DNA of 64,000 bases, from the NCBI RefSeq assembly GCF_007671685.1, contig NZ_VCNL01000003.1:124001-188000 (forward strand), written 5' to 3'. This DNA is from Halorubrum salsamenti. GTDB lineage: Archaea > Halobacteriota > Halobacteria > Halobacteriales > Haloferacaceae. The notes beneath the pieces are model-generated. The model saw nothing but the letters and a program-made list of their open reading frames with translations, did not search any database and had not been told where the DNA came from. Shown here piece after piece: positions 44,064 through 51,909 of this stretch. The position numbers and the translations under genes were made by a program. The stretch's first letter is position 1. Each line of letters starts with the position of its first letter.

Positions 44064-44119
44064 TCGACGCTAATTCGTGGGTGTTTATTTAAGGTATCCA
44101 ATAGTAGTTCCTCTGTGAG

Positions 44120-44725
44120 ATGAGCGACGTTCAGCGCTTCATTCGGTTCTGCGAGTCCGAGTTCGGGACCGCGGTCATGGATCGGGAGGCCGCATACGTC
44201 AAACGGCACGTCGCTACGGATGACCGAATTCTGGACATCGGCTGCGGCGTCGGTTCGCTCGAAGAGCGCTTTCCGGATCACGAGATCATCGGAGTGGACC
44301 GCTCGGAGGAGATGACCCGAGCGGCACGGGAGCGAGTCTCCGCGCCGATCGTTCTCGGCGACGCGACCGCGCTCCCCGTCGCAACCGGATCCGTTGACGC
44401 CGTCGTTTTCGTCTCGACGCTCGAATTCATTCCCGATGCCGATGCGGCACTCGCCGAGGCGACTCGCGTTCTCGCGTCTGGCGGGACGCTCATTGCGCTC
44501 GTGTTGAACACGCGCTCCGAGTACGTTCAATCGAACCTGCAACGAGAGGGGTCCTATTTCCGGCGGATGGCCCACCGTGATTCCGAGGTCTTGACCGACA
44601 CAGTGTCGGAATACGTCGACGGCGAGCGAGATCTCTTCCTGGGAATCTCCGGCGAGGAAGTCTTCGAGAGTTCCGATCCGACGGCTGCCGCTATCTCAGC
44701 GGTAGTCGGGACTCCAACCGAGTGA
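44120..44725 (+). CDS. Class I SAM-dependent methyltransferase
   Basis: This 201-residue protein has motif I ILDIGCGVGSLEERF (about 37-51), an acidic motif II IIGVDRSEEM, motif III/IV GDATALPVATGSVDAVVFVSTLEF and motif V EATRVLASGGTLIAL. It is a Methyltransf_11 type. No substrate motif is recognised. TATA-like TTTATTTAAGG (44087-44097) lies about 25 bases before the ATG. It stands alone; the GC content is slightly lower than that of the neighbours. Confidence 0.8.
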   Translation: MSDVQRFIRFCESEFGTAVMDREAAYVKRHVATDDRILDIGCGVGSLEERFPDHEIIGVDRSEEMTRAARERVSAPIVLGDATALPVATGSVDAVVFVSTLEFIPDADAALAEATRVLASGGTLIALVLNTRSEYVQSNLQREGSYFRRMAHRDSEVLTDTVSEYVDGERDLFLGISGEEVFESSDPTAAAISAVVGTPTE

Positions 44726-44764
44726 CCACAATCTCCTTGGACGGGTTGCGTGAACACGAAGTCG

Positions 44765-45574
44765 ATGACTGACTCGCCCGATACACTCTCATCTCCGCTC
44801 TTCGAGGCGAAGGCGTTCGACGAACCGTCCGTCTTCGCGCCGGAGGTCCTCCTGGAGAACGCCCGGCGGCAGAAGGACCTCCCGGAACGGTCGGTCCCGG
44901 ATATCTGCGTCCTCGACCCGGACGGGGACATCGTCCGCCAGTTGACGGCCGCCGGAAAAGCGGAGAAAGACGAGACGTGGCCCGGCTACCACACCGACCT
45001 CTATCGGTTCGAACGAAACGGAGAGGAGTTCGGGGTCGTGGGATGCGCCGTCGGGGCGTCGTTCGCGGTCCTCGTCGCGGAGCAGCTGTTCGCCGCCGGC
45101 TGCGAGTTCCTCGTCAGCGTGACCTCCTCGGGACGGATCGTCCCGAAGGACGACCCGCCCTACTTCGTCCTCATCGAACGCGCGCTCCGCGACGAGGGAG
45201 CGAGCCATCACTACCGATCTGCGGGTCAGTACGCCCACCTCGACCCCGAACTCCGGGTCTCGATCGAGAGCGCGTGCGAGGCGGTGTCGCGTCCGGTGTA
45301 CGCGGGAGCGACGTGGACGACCGACGCCCCCTTCCGGGAGACGGAGACCGCGATCGAACGCGCCCGGTCGGAGGGGATCCTCGCGGTCGAGATGGAGGCG
45401 GCGGCCCTGTACGCGTTCGCGGACGCCCGAGACCGGCCAGTCGTCTGTTTCGCGCACGTGACCAACCAGATGGGCCAGACCGAGGCGGACTTCGAGAAGG
45501 GCGACGCGGACGGCAGCCGAGACGCGCTGGAGGTGATCGAGGCGGCCGCGACCGCCTGGCGCGCCTCGATCTGA
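44765..45574 (+). CDS. Nucleoside phosphorylase (uridine phosphorylase-like)
   Basis: This 269-residue PNP/UDP family member has CAVGASFAVLVAEQL, VTSSGRIVPKD and a base/ribose region TTDAPFRETETAIERARSEGILAVEMEAAALYAF, where the VEMEAAAL motif is diagnostic. It splits nucleosides with phosphate to base plus ribose 1-phosphate; sequence alone does not fix which nucleoside. ATG 44765 is taken as start; a GTG five codons earlier is possible. It converges with a purine-salvage-like pair, separated by four bases. Confidence 0.82.
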   Translation: MTDSPDTLSSPLFEAKAFDEPSVFAPEVLLENARRQKDLPERSVPDICVLDPDGDIVRQLTAAGKAEKDETWPGYHTDLYRFERNGEEFGVVGCAVGASFAVLVAEQLFAAGCEFLVSVTSSGRIVPKDDPPYFVLIERALRDEGASHHYRSAGQYAHLDPELRVSIESACEAVSRPVYAGATWTTDAPFRETETAIERARSEGILAVEMEAAALYAFADARDRPVVCFAHVTNQMGQTEADFEKGDADGSRDALEVIEAAATAWRASI

Positions 45575-45578
45575 CCGA

Positions 45579-46226
45579 TCACTCCTCGTCCCGAGCCGCC
45601 CGATACCGATCGCGGAGTCGATCGAACAGCGCTCGCCCGGTCTCGGTCCGGAGGCGGGGCTCGGTCGTCGCGAAGAACTCGTCGAGGTCGTCGTACTCGC
45701 GGAACGCGTCCGGGTCGCCGTCGGCGGGGGCGTACCGGTCGCCGCGCTCATAGAGAACCGCCTGCAGGCAGACGTCGAGGAGGTCGCACTCCTTGACGAG
45801 GACCGCCTCCGGCGACTCGCGGGCCTCGTACGCCTCCCACGCGTCGCGGACGCGGTCGGGGAGCGCACCCGCGAGGTCCTCCATCGCCTCGCGCTCGGCC
45901 GCCTCTTTGGCGGCGGGGTCCACCGACTCCGCGGTCGAGTCGGCGCGGGTCGCGATATCACCGGTCTCGGCCTCAGCGACGTCGTGGACGACGGCGAGCC
46001 GGAGCGCGCGGTCGAGGTCGACGCCGGGCAGGTCCTCGCGGAACCGGTCGCCGAGCGCCAAGACGAGGTACGCGACGCCCCACGCGTGGGCGGCGACCGA
46101 CTCGGGGGCGTCGACGCCGCGGAGCTGCCAGCCCGTGCGCCGCTCGTCTTTCAGGGCGTAGGCGTCGAGGAGGGCGTCGAGGGCGGAGGTGGGGTCGTTC
46201 GGGTTCGAGGCGTCGTCTCCGTCCAT
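45579..46226 (-). CDS. HD-domain nucleotidase (YfbR/HDDC2-like)
   Basis: This 215-residue protein has the HD motifs H in VAAHAWGVAYLVLAL (about 47), HD in LAVVHDVAEAETGDI (about 80-94), and a later D in VKECDLLDVCLQAV. The short, single-domain layout is that of 5'-deoxynucleotidase YfbR and human HDDC2. Probable role: hydrolysis of nucleoside monophosphates. It starts eight bases after the stop of a phosphoribosyltransferase gene, so the two form an operon acting on nucleotide pools. Confidence 0.8.
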   Translation of the reverse strand: MDGDDASNPNDPTSALDALLDAYALKDERRTGWQLRGVDAPESVAAHAWGVAYLVLALGDRFREDLPGVDLDRALRLAVVHDVAEAETGDIATRADSTAESVDPAAKEAAEREAMEDLAGALPDRVRDAWEAYEARESPEAVLVKECDLLDVCLQAVLYERGDRYAPADGDPDAFREYDDLDEFFATTEPRLRTETGRALFDRLRDRYRAARDEE

Positions 46227-46234
46227 CGCGGGGG

Positions 46235-46930
46235 CTACTCGGCGAGCGTCCAGGCGTCGTCGCCGGCGGGGTCGGCCACGTCGCGGCGGACCATCTCGTC
46301 GAGCACCTCGTCGAGGCGGCCGGCCTGAGCGACCTCCATCTCGATGCGGCCGATGCTGTGGTACTCTTCGAGGTAGTGCCGAACGTCCTCGCGGTCGAAC
46401 ACGTTCTGGTCGGCGCGCTCCATCGCGCCCTCGGTGAGGTCGATCATGTCCTCGAGGAAGTTCCACGGGTAGACGACCCACGTCCACTGCTCCAAGCGCT
46501 CGCCGACGAAGTCGGGCTGGAACTCGGAGGTGCCGAGCAGTTGGAGTGTCGCGGTGCGGATCTCGGCGGCCTCGCGGTCCTCGACGTACTCCTCGGCGCG
46601 GCGGATCGAGCCGCCGGTGTCCGCGATGTCGTCGATGATCAGGACGTCTTTCCCCTCGACGCTCCCCTCCGGCATCGGGTAGCGGATCTGGGGCTCGTCG
46701 CTCTTCTCGGCGGCGCCGACGTAGTGTTCCATCTTCAGGCTCGTGAGGTCGTTGAGCCCGAGGAAGTCGCAGATACACCGCCCCGCGAACCAGCCGCCCC
46801 GGGCCAGCGCGACGACCACGTCCGGCTCGAAGTCGGCGCGCTTCACCGCGTTCGAGACGTTGCGGCAGAGCCCGTAGATGTACTCCCAGTTGGTGAGGGT
46901 GCAGTCGAAGTCGTCCGGGAGGTCGCTCAT
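46235..46930 (-). CDS. Purine/xanthine-type phosphoribosyltransferase
   Basis: This 231-residue type I phosphoribosyltransferase has PRPP motif VLIIDDIADTGGS (about 97-109), VVALARGGWFAGRCICD as the pyrophosphate loop, and an aromatic C-terminal stretch QWTWVVYPWNF that contacts the base. It makes nucleotides from a base plus PRPP. Haloarchaeal relatives are annotated hypoxanthine, xanthine or unspecified; the base is not certain. It is the first gene of a two-gene operon with the HD nucleotidase. The start ATG 46930 agrees with the family N-terminus. Confidence 0.82.
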   Translation of the reverse strand: MSDLPDDFDCTLTNWEYIYGLCRNVSNAVKRADFEPDVVVALARGGWFAGRCICDFLGLNDLTSLKMEHYVGAAEKSDEPQIRYPMPEGSVEGKDVLIIDDIADTGGSIRRAEEYVEDREAAEIRTATLQLLGTSEFQPDFVGERLEQWTWVVYPWNFLEDMIDLTEGAMERADQNVFDREDVRHYLEEYHSIGRIEMEVAQAGRLDEVLDEMVRRDVADPAGDDAWTLAE

Positions 46931-47031
46931 ACGGCCGTTCCTCCCACCCGCGCGCTGATAAGGGTTTAGCAACGTTCCCGGCGGGGAGGCGACCGCAGCG
47001 AGGACCGCGACAGAGCTCACTCGGAAACACC

Positions 47032-47185
47032 GCGGTGGCGCGTGCCACCGAGCGCCCATCGGGCGCGAGGTGCACGCGCGAGGGAGTCGCGAGGGAGCGG
47101 GCGACCGCCGGGAGCCCCGACCGAGCGACGAGGCTGGGGAGGCATGAGGTGCGGTCGCGGTGTGGGCGGCTGGGGCTTTGAAACT
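47032..47185 (+). repeat. Dispersed intergenic repeat, copy E
   Basis: Head GCGGTGGCGCGTGCC at 47032 is followed by the GAGCGCCC-ATCG-GGGCGCGAGG hairpin, GTGCACGCGCGAGGGAGTCG, GAGGCTGGGGAGGCATGAGG, TGCGGT and the tail GGCTGGGGCTTTGAAA at about 47168-47183. It lacks the GGGACTCAAAGGGGCAG block. It lies in the 372-base gap between the divergent phosphoribosyltransferase and gatB genes. The rest of that gap (47186-47302) holds no gene; TTTAGGTGA near 47270 is the probable gatB promoter. Confidence 0.78.
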
Positions 47186-47302
47186 GGTCACCGCGTCAGC
47201 GGGAGTAACGCCACACAGTCGAGAACCACACGAACGAGCCTCCGAATCGACATCGTATCGGTCCCGACACGATTTAGGTGACCCGCCTGCAACGAGTCGG
47301 TA

Positions 47303-48790
47303 ATGAGCACTCAGGCCGCGACGGAGGAGCGGACGGTCGTGATCGGGCTGGAGGTCCACGTCCAGCTCGAGACCGACACGAAGATCTTCTGCGGCTGCTC
47401 GACGGAGCCCGCCGACGAGGAGGAGCCGAACACGCGCACGTGCCCGACCTGCCTCGGACTGCCGGGCGCGCTGCCGGTCCTCAACGAGGGCGCCGTCGAG
47501 GCCGCCGTGAAGATCGGCAAGGCGATCGACGCCGACATCCCCGAGACGACCACGTTCCACCGGAAGAACTACTACTACCCCGACCTGCCGAAGAACTTCC
47601 AGCTCACCCAGTACGACGCCCCGATCTGCCAGTCCGGGGAGCTGGAGGTCCGCGTCGACGACGAGACCCGGACCATCGGGATCACCCGCGCGCACCTCGA
47701 AGAGGACCCCGGCAGTCTCCAACACGCCGGCGGGTCCATCGAGTCGGCGACGCACACCCTCGTGAACTACAACCGCGCCGGGACGCCCCTGATGGAGATC
47801 GTCACCGAGCCGGACTTCCGGTCGCCGGCGGAGACCCGGGCGTTCCTCGCGAAACTGGAGGAGGTCCTCGAATACCTCGGCGTCTTCGACCCGACCCGCG
47901 ACGGGAGTCTGCGCGTCGACGCCAACGTCTCGCTGGTCCCCGAAAGCGAGGTCGGCGACGACGGGGCGATCACGGAAGACGCGCTCGCCGACGTGAACCG
48001 CGCCGAGGTGAAGAACATCTCCAGTCACAAGGGCGCCGAGCAGGCGCTCGCGTACGAGGTCACCCGGCAGGAGAACGTGCTCCGGCGCGGCCGCGAGATC
48101 GAACAGGAGACCCGCCACTGGGACGAGGCGCGCGGCGTCACCGTCTCGATGCGCTCGAAGGAGGCCGAGAAGGACTACCGCTACTTCCGGGAGGCCGACC
48201 TCCCGGCGCTGGAGGTGTCGGACTGGAAAGAGCAGATCCCGATCCCGGAGCTGCCCGACGCCCGCCGCGAGCGCTTCCGCGAGGAGTACGGGCTCGACCG
48301 CGAGTCGGCCTCGAAGCTCACCTCCACGAAGGCCGTCGCCGACTTCTTCGAGGACGTGGCCGAGCAGTTCGACCCCGAACTCGCCGCGACGTGGGTCGCC
48401 GACAACCTGCTCGGCGAGCTCAACTACCGCGAGATGCAGATCACGGACGTGGAGGACCGCCTCGACGAGTTCAAGCGCCTCATCGAACTCGTCGCCGCCG
48501 AGGAGCTCACCGTCAAGAACGCCGAGGAGGTCGTCCTCCGCGAGATGCTCGACGAGGGCGAGGACCCCGAGACCGTCATCGAGCGCGAGGGGCTCGGCGT
48601 GGCCGACTCCGGCGAGGTCGAGGCCGCCGTCACGGCCGCCATCGACGACAACCCGGACGCGGTCGACGACTACCGCGACGGCGACGAGGGGGCGATCAAC
48701 TTCCTCGTCGGACAGGTGATGCAGGAGACGGGCGGCAGCGCCGACCCCGGCCAGGTGAACGGGCTGCTCCGCGAGGAGCTGGACGGATAA
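47303..48790 (+). CDS. gatB: Asp-tRNA(Asn)/Glu-tRNA(Gln) amidotransferase subunit B
   Basis: This 495-residue GatB has GLEVHVQLETDTKIFCGCS with the zinc-type cysteine cluster (C...CTCLGLPG), the kinase-like core FHRKNYYYPDLPKNFQLTQYD and GGSIESATHTLVNYNRAGTPLMEIVTEPD. The C-terminal helical and tail domains (YqeY-like) end NGLLREELDG. GatCAB converts misacylated Asp-tRNA(Asn), and in archaea mainly this rather than Gln, to the amidated form. gatA and gatC are not in the window. SAMP2 follows after seven bases and GNAT overlaps, so the three share a transcript. Confidence 0.94.
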   Translation: MSTQAATEERTVVIGLEVHVQLETDTKIFCGCSTEPADEEEPNTRTCPTCLGLPGALPVLNEGAVEAAVKIGKAIDADIPETTTFHRKNYYYPDLPKNFQLTQYDAPICQSGELEVRVDDETRTIGITRAHLEEDPGSLQHAGGSIESATHTLVNYNRAGTPLMEIVTEPDFRSPAETRAFLAKLEEVLEYLGVFDPTRDGSLRVDANVSLVPESEVGDDGAITEDALADVNRAEVKNISSHKGAEQALAYEVTRQENVLRRGREIEQETRHWDEARGVTVSMRSKEAEKDYRYFREADLPALEVSDWKEQIPIPELPDARRERFREEYGLDRESASKLTSTKAVADFFEDVAEQFDPELAATWVADNLLGELNYREMQITDVEDRLDEFKRLIELVAAEELTVKNAEEVVLREMLDEGEDPETVIEREGLGVADSGEVEAAVTAAIDDNPDAVDDYRDGDEGAINFLVGQVMQETGGSADPGQVNGLLREELDG

Positions 48791-48797
48791 GTCCGCG

Positions 48798-49016
48798 ATG
48801 CGTGTTTCCGTCGAGGTCGTCGGCGAGGGGACGGCGGAGTACGACCTCTCCGACGACGCCACCTACGCCGACCTCATTCGCGAGGCCGGCTACCACCCGC
48901 AGGAGGCGTCGGCGCTGGTCGACGGTTCGCCGGTCCCCGGCGACCGCGTCGTCGACGCCGAGTCGGTGAAGCTGCTCCGGCTTATAAAGGGCGGATCGAC
49001 GGACACCACCGCGTGA
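48798..49016 (+). CDS. samp2: Ubiquitin-like small archaeal modifier protein SAMP2, C-terminally extended
   Basis: This 72-residue beta-grasp protein has MRVSVEVVGEGTAEYDL, TYADLIREAG, ALVDGSPVP and VKLLRLIKGG. The pattern closely follows Haloferax SAMP2, including Lys58, the chain-linking lysine in that protein. In known SAMP2 the terminal Gly-Gly is the last residue and is adenylated by UbaA for conjugation and for tRNA thiolation with NcsA. Here the Gly65-Gly66 is followed by STDTTA. Its stop overlaps the GTG of the next gene (GTGA). Unless the tail is trimmed, activation should not occur. Confidence 0.85.
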   Translation: MRVSVEVVGEGTAEYDLSDDATYADLIREAGYHPQEASALVDGSPVPGDRVVDAESVKLLRLIKGGSTDTTA

Positions 49017-49552
49017 GCGGGGAGCGATCCGCCGGCGACCCGCCCGAGAACGTCGCGATCGAGACGGCCTCGCCGGACGACCGGCTCGATATGCTCCGCG
49101 TGCTCGACGCCGCCATGCTGGAGACGGATCCCGAAGTCGTCGACGCCGCGGTCGACGCCGGGGACGCCCTGGTCGCCCGGTTTAAAAAGACGGACACGGT
49201 CGTCGGCGCGCTGGTCGCGACGCGACCCGAGTCGGACCGGCTCCACGTCGACGCCGTGGCCGTCCGGCGGGCCCGTCGCGGACGAGGGACAGGCTCCGCG
49301 CTCGTCGCCGCGATAGTCCGACGCGCCGAGCGCGACGCCGACGTCGCGGTCGTCACCGCGGCGTTCGACGCGAAGCTGAAGGAGTTCTACCGAAACCTCG
49401 GATTCGCGGTCCGACCGGCCGAACGCGCGGGCGAGTTCCGAGGCTCCGACGCGACCGGAGCCCCCAGCACGGACCGCGTCCCGGAGGGCGACCCGGACCG
49501 CCTCTGGGGGCGGGCCGCGGTGGACAGTGCGGCGGAAGGGACGTCGCCGTGA
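49013..49552 (+). CDS. GNAT family N-acetyltransferase
   Basis: This 179-residue protein has the GNAT acetyl-CoA loop RRARRGRGTGSALVAAIVRRA (the Q/RxxGxG/A motif as RGRGTG) near residue 90. Strand LHVDAVAVRR precedes it, and the C-terminal FYRNLGFAVRPAE motif closes the domain. The substrate is unknown. The gene starts with GTG inside the SAMP2 stop codon, so it is translationally coupled to SAMP2 and in the gatB operon. N-terminal or lysine acetylation of proteins is one possibility. Confidence 0.8.
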   Translation: MSGERSAGDPPENVAIETASPDDRLDMLRVLDAAMLETDPEVVDAAVDAGDALVARFKKTDTVVGALVATRPESDRLHVDAVAVRRARRGRGTGSALVAAIVRRAERDADVAVVTAAFDAKLKEFYRNLGFAVRPAERAGEFRGSDATGAPSTDRVPEGDPDRLWGRAAVDSAAEGTSP

Positions 49553-49633
49553 ACCGGCCGGAAGCGGCGCGTCCGACTCGCGGCTGACTGAGCTTTTTCA
49601 GTGTGGTATATGTACACACATCTCCACCACACG

Positions 49634-50041
49634 ATGTCCTCTACATCCGGCTCCCACGAGACTCTCGATGGCACCGACGTTGAGGCGGTGGACTCGATCG
49701 ATGGTCCCCGGCTTCGAGCGACCTGGTCCGCGGGCGCTCGGCCGAAGAGCGACCGGCGCGCCGGCTACCACGACCGCGTCCGCGTCGCCGCGCTCGCGGC
49801 CGAGGTGGAAGCGCTGGAAGCGGAGGTAGAGGCGCTCGAACGGATCGTCGAGTCGAAGGAGCAACAGCGGCAGCAGATGATCGACAACTACGAGGCGATC
49901 GTCGCGGCGCGCTCGGAGACCGACGACGCACCCGATCCGGACACCACCGCGTCGAATGAGACCACAGGATGGCGACCGCTAGCCGCGGTCGCGTCCGGTA
50001 TTAAACGGGCGGTGGCGCGGTTGCGACGCTCGAAGGAGTGA
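49634..50041 (+). CDS. Hypothetical protein with central coiled coil
   Basis: This 135-residue protein begins MSSTSGSHETLDGTDVEAVD. A disordered acidic start leads to a predicted coiled coil VAALAAEVEALEAEVEALER followed by IVESKEQQRQQMIDNYEAIV, then a disordered stretch and a short basic/hydrophobic helix RPLAAVASGIKRAVARLRR that could bind membrane or nucleic acid. A TATA-like GGTATATG (49605-49612) lies 22-29 bases before the ATG, so the mRNA is nearly leaderless. I do not recognise a family. The gene lies 134 bases before rlmE. Confidence 0.65.
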   Translation: MSSTSGSHETLDGTDVEAVDSIDGPRLRATWSAGARPKSDRRAGYHDRVRVAALAAEVEALEAEVEALERIVESKEQQRQQMIDNYEAIVAARSETDDAPDPDTTASNETTGWRPLAAVASGIKRAVARLRRSKE

Positions 50042-50175
50042 CCGGATCGCTCGTCCGTCAGCGGCGGACCTCTCACCGATGTCCATTTCCGGGTTGACCC
50101 CGTCGTTCCGGGTATGAACGTCGATTCGCCCGCGGGTTCGACAGACATTCGGCCACGAGTCGTGGTGAGAGAGAC

Positions 50176-51000
50176 ATGAGCGGCAAAGACGAGTACTACA
50201 ACCGGTCGAAACAGCAGGGGTACCGGAGCCGCGCCTCCTACAAGCTGAAACAGATCGACGAGGAGTCGGACCTGTTCGAGCGCGGCGACACCGTCGTCGA
50301 CCTCGGCGCCGCGCCCGGCGGCTGGCTGCAGGTCGCCGCCGAAGAGGTCGAGGAGTCGGGGACCGTCGTCGGCGTCGACCTCCAGCGCATCGACGACCTC
50401 GAGGAACACGACGTGGAGACGATCCGCGGGGACATGACCGAGGAGCGCACCCGCCACTACCTGCGGGAGGCGATCGGCGAGCGCGGCGCGGACGCGGTGA
50501 TCTCGGACATGGCGCCGAACATGACCGGCGAGTACGCCCTCGATCACGCCCGGTCGGTCCACCTCGCGCGACAGGCGTTCGACGTGGCCGAGGAGCTGCT
50601 CGCGCCCGGCGGCGACTTCGTCGTGAAGGTGTTCCAGGGCGAGGACTTAGACGCGTTCCGCGAGGACGTGCGCGAGGAGTTCCAGTACCTCCGGACCGTC
50701 TCGCCGCCGGCCTCGCGCGACTCCTCCTCGGAGGTGTACCTCGTCGCCAAGGGACTGAACACGGCCCCCGTCGCGGCCGGCGACCGGATCGAGGTGACGG
50801 TCGAGGAGCGCGGCGACGAGGGCGACGGGATCGCGTACGTCGAGGGGTACTCGCTGTTCGTCTCCGACGCCGACGTGGGCGAGACCGTGACCGTCGAGGT
50901 CGACGACGCGAAGCCGCGGTTCGGGTTCGCGACGCGCGTCGACGCGGGGGAATCCGAGTCCGACGCCGCGGACCCGGCCGACAGCGACGGGGAGGTGTAA
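50176..51000 (+). CDS. rlmE: 23S rRNA 2'-O-methyltransferase RlmE (FtsJ) with TRAM domain
   Basis: This 274-residue enzyme has the catalytic K-D-K-E tetrad: Lys23 in RASYKLKQ, Asp about 110 in VISDMAPNMTG, Lys about 150 in FVVKVFQG, and Glu about 186 in SSSEVYLV. The SAM motif is VDLGAAPGGW (about 40-49). The C-terminal ~60 residues form a TRAM RNA-binding domain, as in archaeal versions. It methylates a uridine in the ribosomal A-site helix. A small membrane protein gene follows six bases after its stop. Confidence 0.92.
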   Translation: MSGKDEYYNRSKQQGYRSRASYKLKQIDEESDLFERGDTVVDLGAAPGGWLQVAAEEVEESGTVVGVDLQRIDDLEEHDVETIRGDMTEERTRHYLREAIGERGADAVISDMAPNMTGEYALDHARSVHLARQAFDVAEELLAPGGDFVVKVFQGEDLDAFREDVREEFQYLRTVSPPASRDSSSEVYLVAKGLNTAPVAAGDRIEVTVEERGDEGDGIAYVEGYSLFVSDADVGETVTVEVDDAKPRFGFATRVDAGESESDAADPADSDGEV

Positions 51001-51006
51001 GAGGCC

Positions 51007-51291
51007 GTGAGCGGGGACGGGATCTTCGAATCGCTGTCGCTCGTCGGGCTGCTCAGCCTCTGTTGTATCGGGCTCGGCGGGATCGCCGGCGGCGCCGCGC
51101 TCGCGGGCGGAGGGGCCTCGGCGACCACGCTGGCGACGGGGACGACGACCCCCCGCGGCGCGCTCGTTTCCGGACTGGTCACCGCCGCGACGGTGCTGGT
51201 CGTCGGGCTGGCGATAAAGTGGCGGCTGCGCCGGAGCGGCGACGGCGATACCGACACCGCCACCGGCGGCGACACCCGCCCCGAAAGCTGA
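51007..51291 (+). CDS. Small two-helix membrane protein
   Basis: This 94-residue ORF begins with GTG (MSGDGIFESLSLVGLLSLCC). It has two hydrophobic segments (LSLVGLLSLCCIGLGGIAGGAALAG-type at 9-34 and ALVSGLVTAATVLVVGLAI at 52-70), a Gly-rich first segment and a disordered acidic tail. It is six bases after rlmE and hence probably co-transcribed. No family recognised. It lies back-to-back with folA, with 6 bases between the stops. Confidence 0.55.
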   Translation: MSGDGIFESLSLVGLLSLCCIGLGGIAGGAALAGGGASATTLATGTTTPRGALVSGLVTAATVLVVGLAIKWRLRRSGDGDTDTATGGDTRPES

Positions 51292-51297
51292 ACGCGG

Positions 51298-51828
51298 TCA
51301 GGCCGCGTCGCCGCGCCGGACCCACTCGCGGAGCGTGAACCGGTCGAACGCGGTCTCGTCGGCGACGGCCCATTCCTCCGCGCCCCACGCCGGATAGAAC
51401 GTGTCTCCCTCGTAGCTCCCCGCCACGTGACTGAGCACCATCCGGTCGAGGTGCGGCTGGAACAGCTCGTAGATCGTCCCGCCGCCGAGGACGTAGACGA
51501 AGCCGTCGCCATCGGTTCCGTCGCCCCCATCGTTCCCGTCGTCGCCGTCGGCGATCTCCTCGGCGCGTTCGATCGCCGAGTCGACGCCGTCGGCGACGAC
51601 CGCGGACGGAACGTCGACCGAGTCGACGCTCCGGCTCACGACGATCTGGCGGGTGCCGGGGAGGTCGTCACGCATCGAGTCGAAGGTGCGGCGGCCCAAG
51701 ATCACCGGCGAGCCCGCGACGCGCTCACGGTACTGTCGGACGTCGGCCTCGATGTGGGGCCACGGAACCTCGCCGCGCATGCCGATCGCCCGGTTCTCCG
51801 CGACCGCTGCGACGCTGACGAGTTGCAC
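51298..51828 (-). CDS. folA: Dihydrofolate reductase
   Basis: This 176-residue DHFR has VQLVSVAAVAENRAIG, EVPWPHIEADVRQYRER (substrate loop), VILGRRTFDSM (NADPH), and YVLGGGTIYELF with the conserved Gly-Gly. It regenerates tetrahydrofolate. The GTG at 51828 is preferred over the longer TTG-start frame. The family starts at this point (M-L/Q-V-S-V-A), and a minus-strand CCCTTTTGTC element at about 51852-51860 sits at promoter distance for a leaderless GTG. A disordered Asp/Gly insertion lies near residue 105. Confidence 0.92.
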   Translation of the reverse strand: MQLVSVAAVAENRAIGMRGEVPWPHIEADVRQYRERVAGSPVILGRRTFDSMRDDLPGTRQIVVSRSVDSVDVPSAVVADGVDSAIERAEEIADGDDGNDGGDGTDGDGFVYVLGGGTIYELFQPHLDRMVLSHVAGSYEGDTFYPAWGAEEWAVADETAFDRFTLREWVRRGDAA

Positions 51829-51909
51829 AGGGTCTCGTACGGGCGCGGACGACAAAAGGGGTCGGGCGGGGGACCGACGGACAGCGCAACAGAGAGGAAA
51901 AACGCCGCG

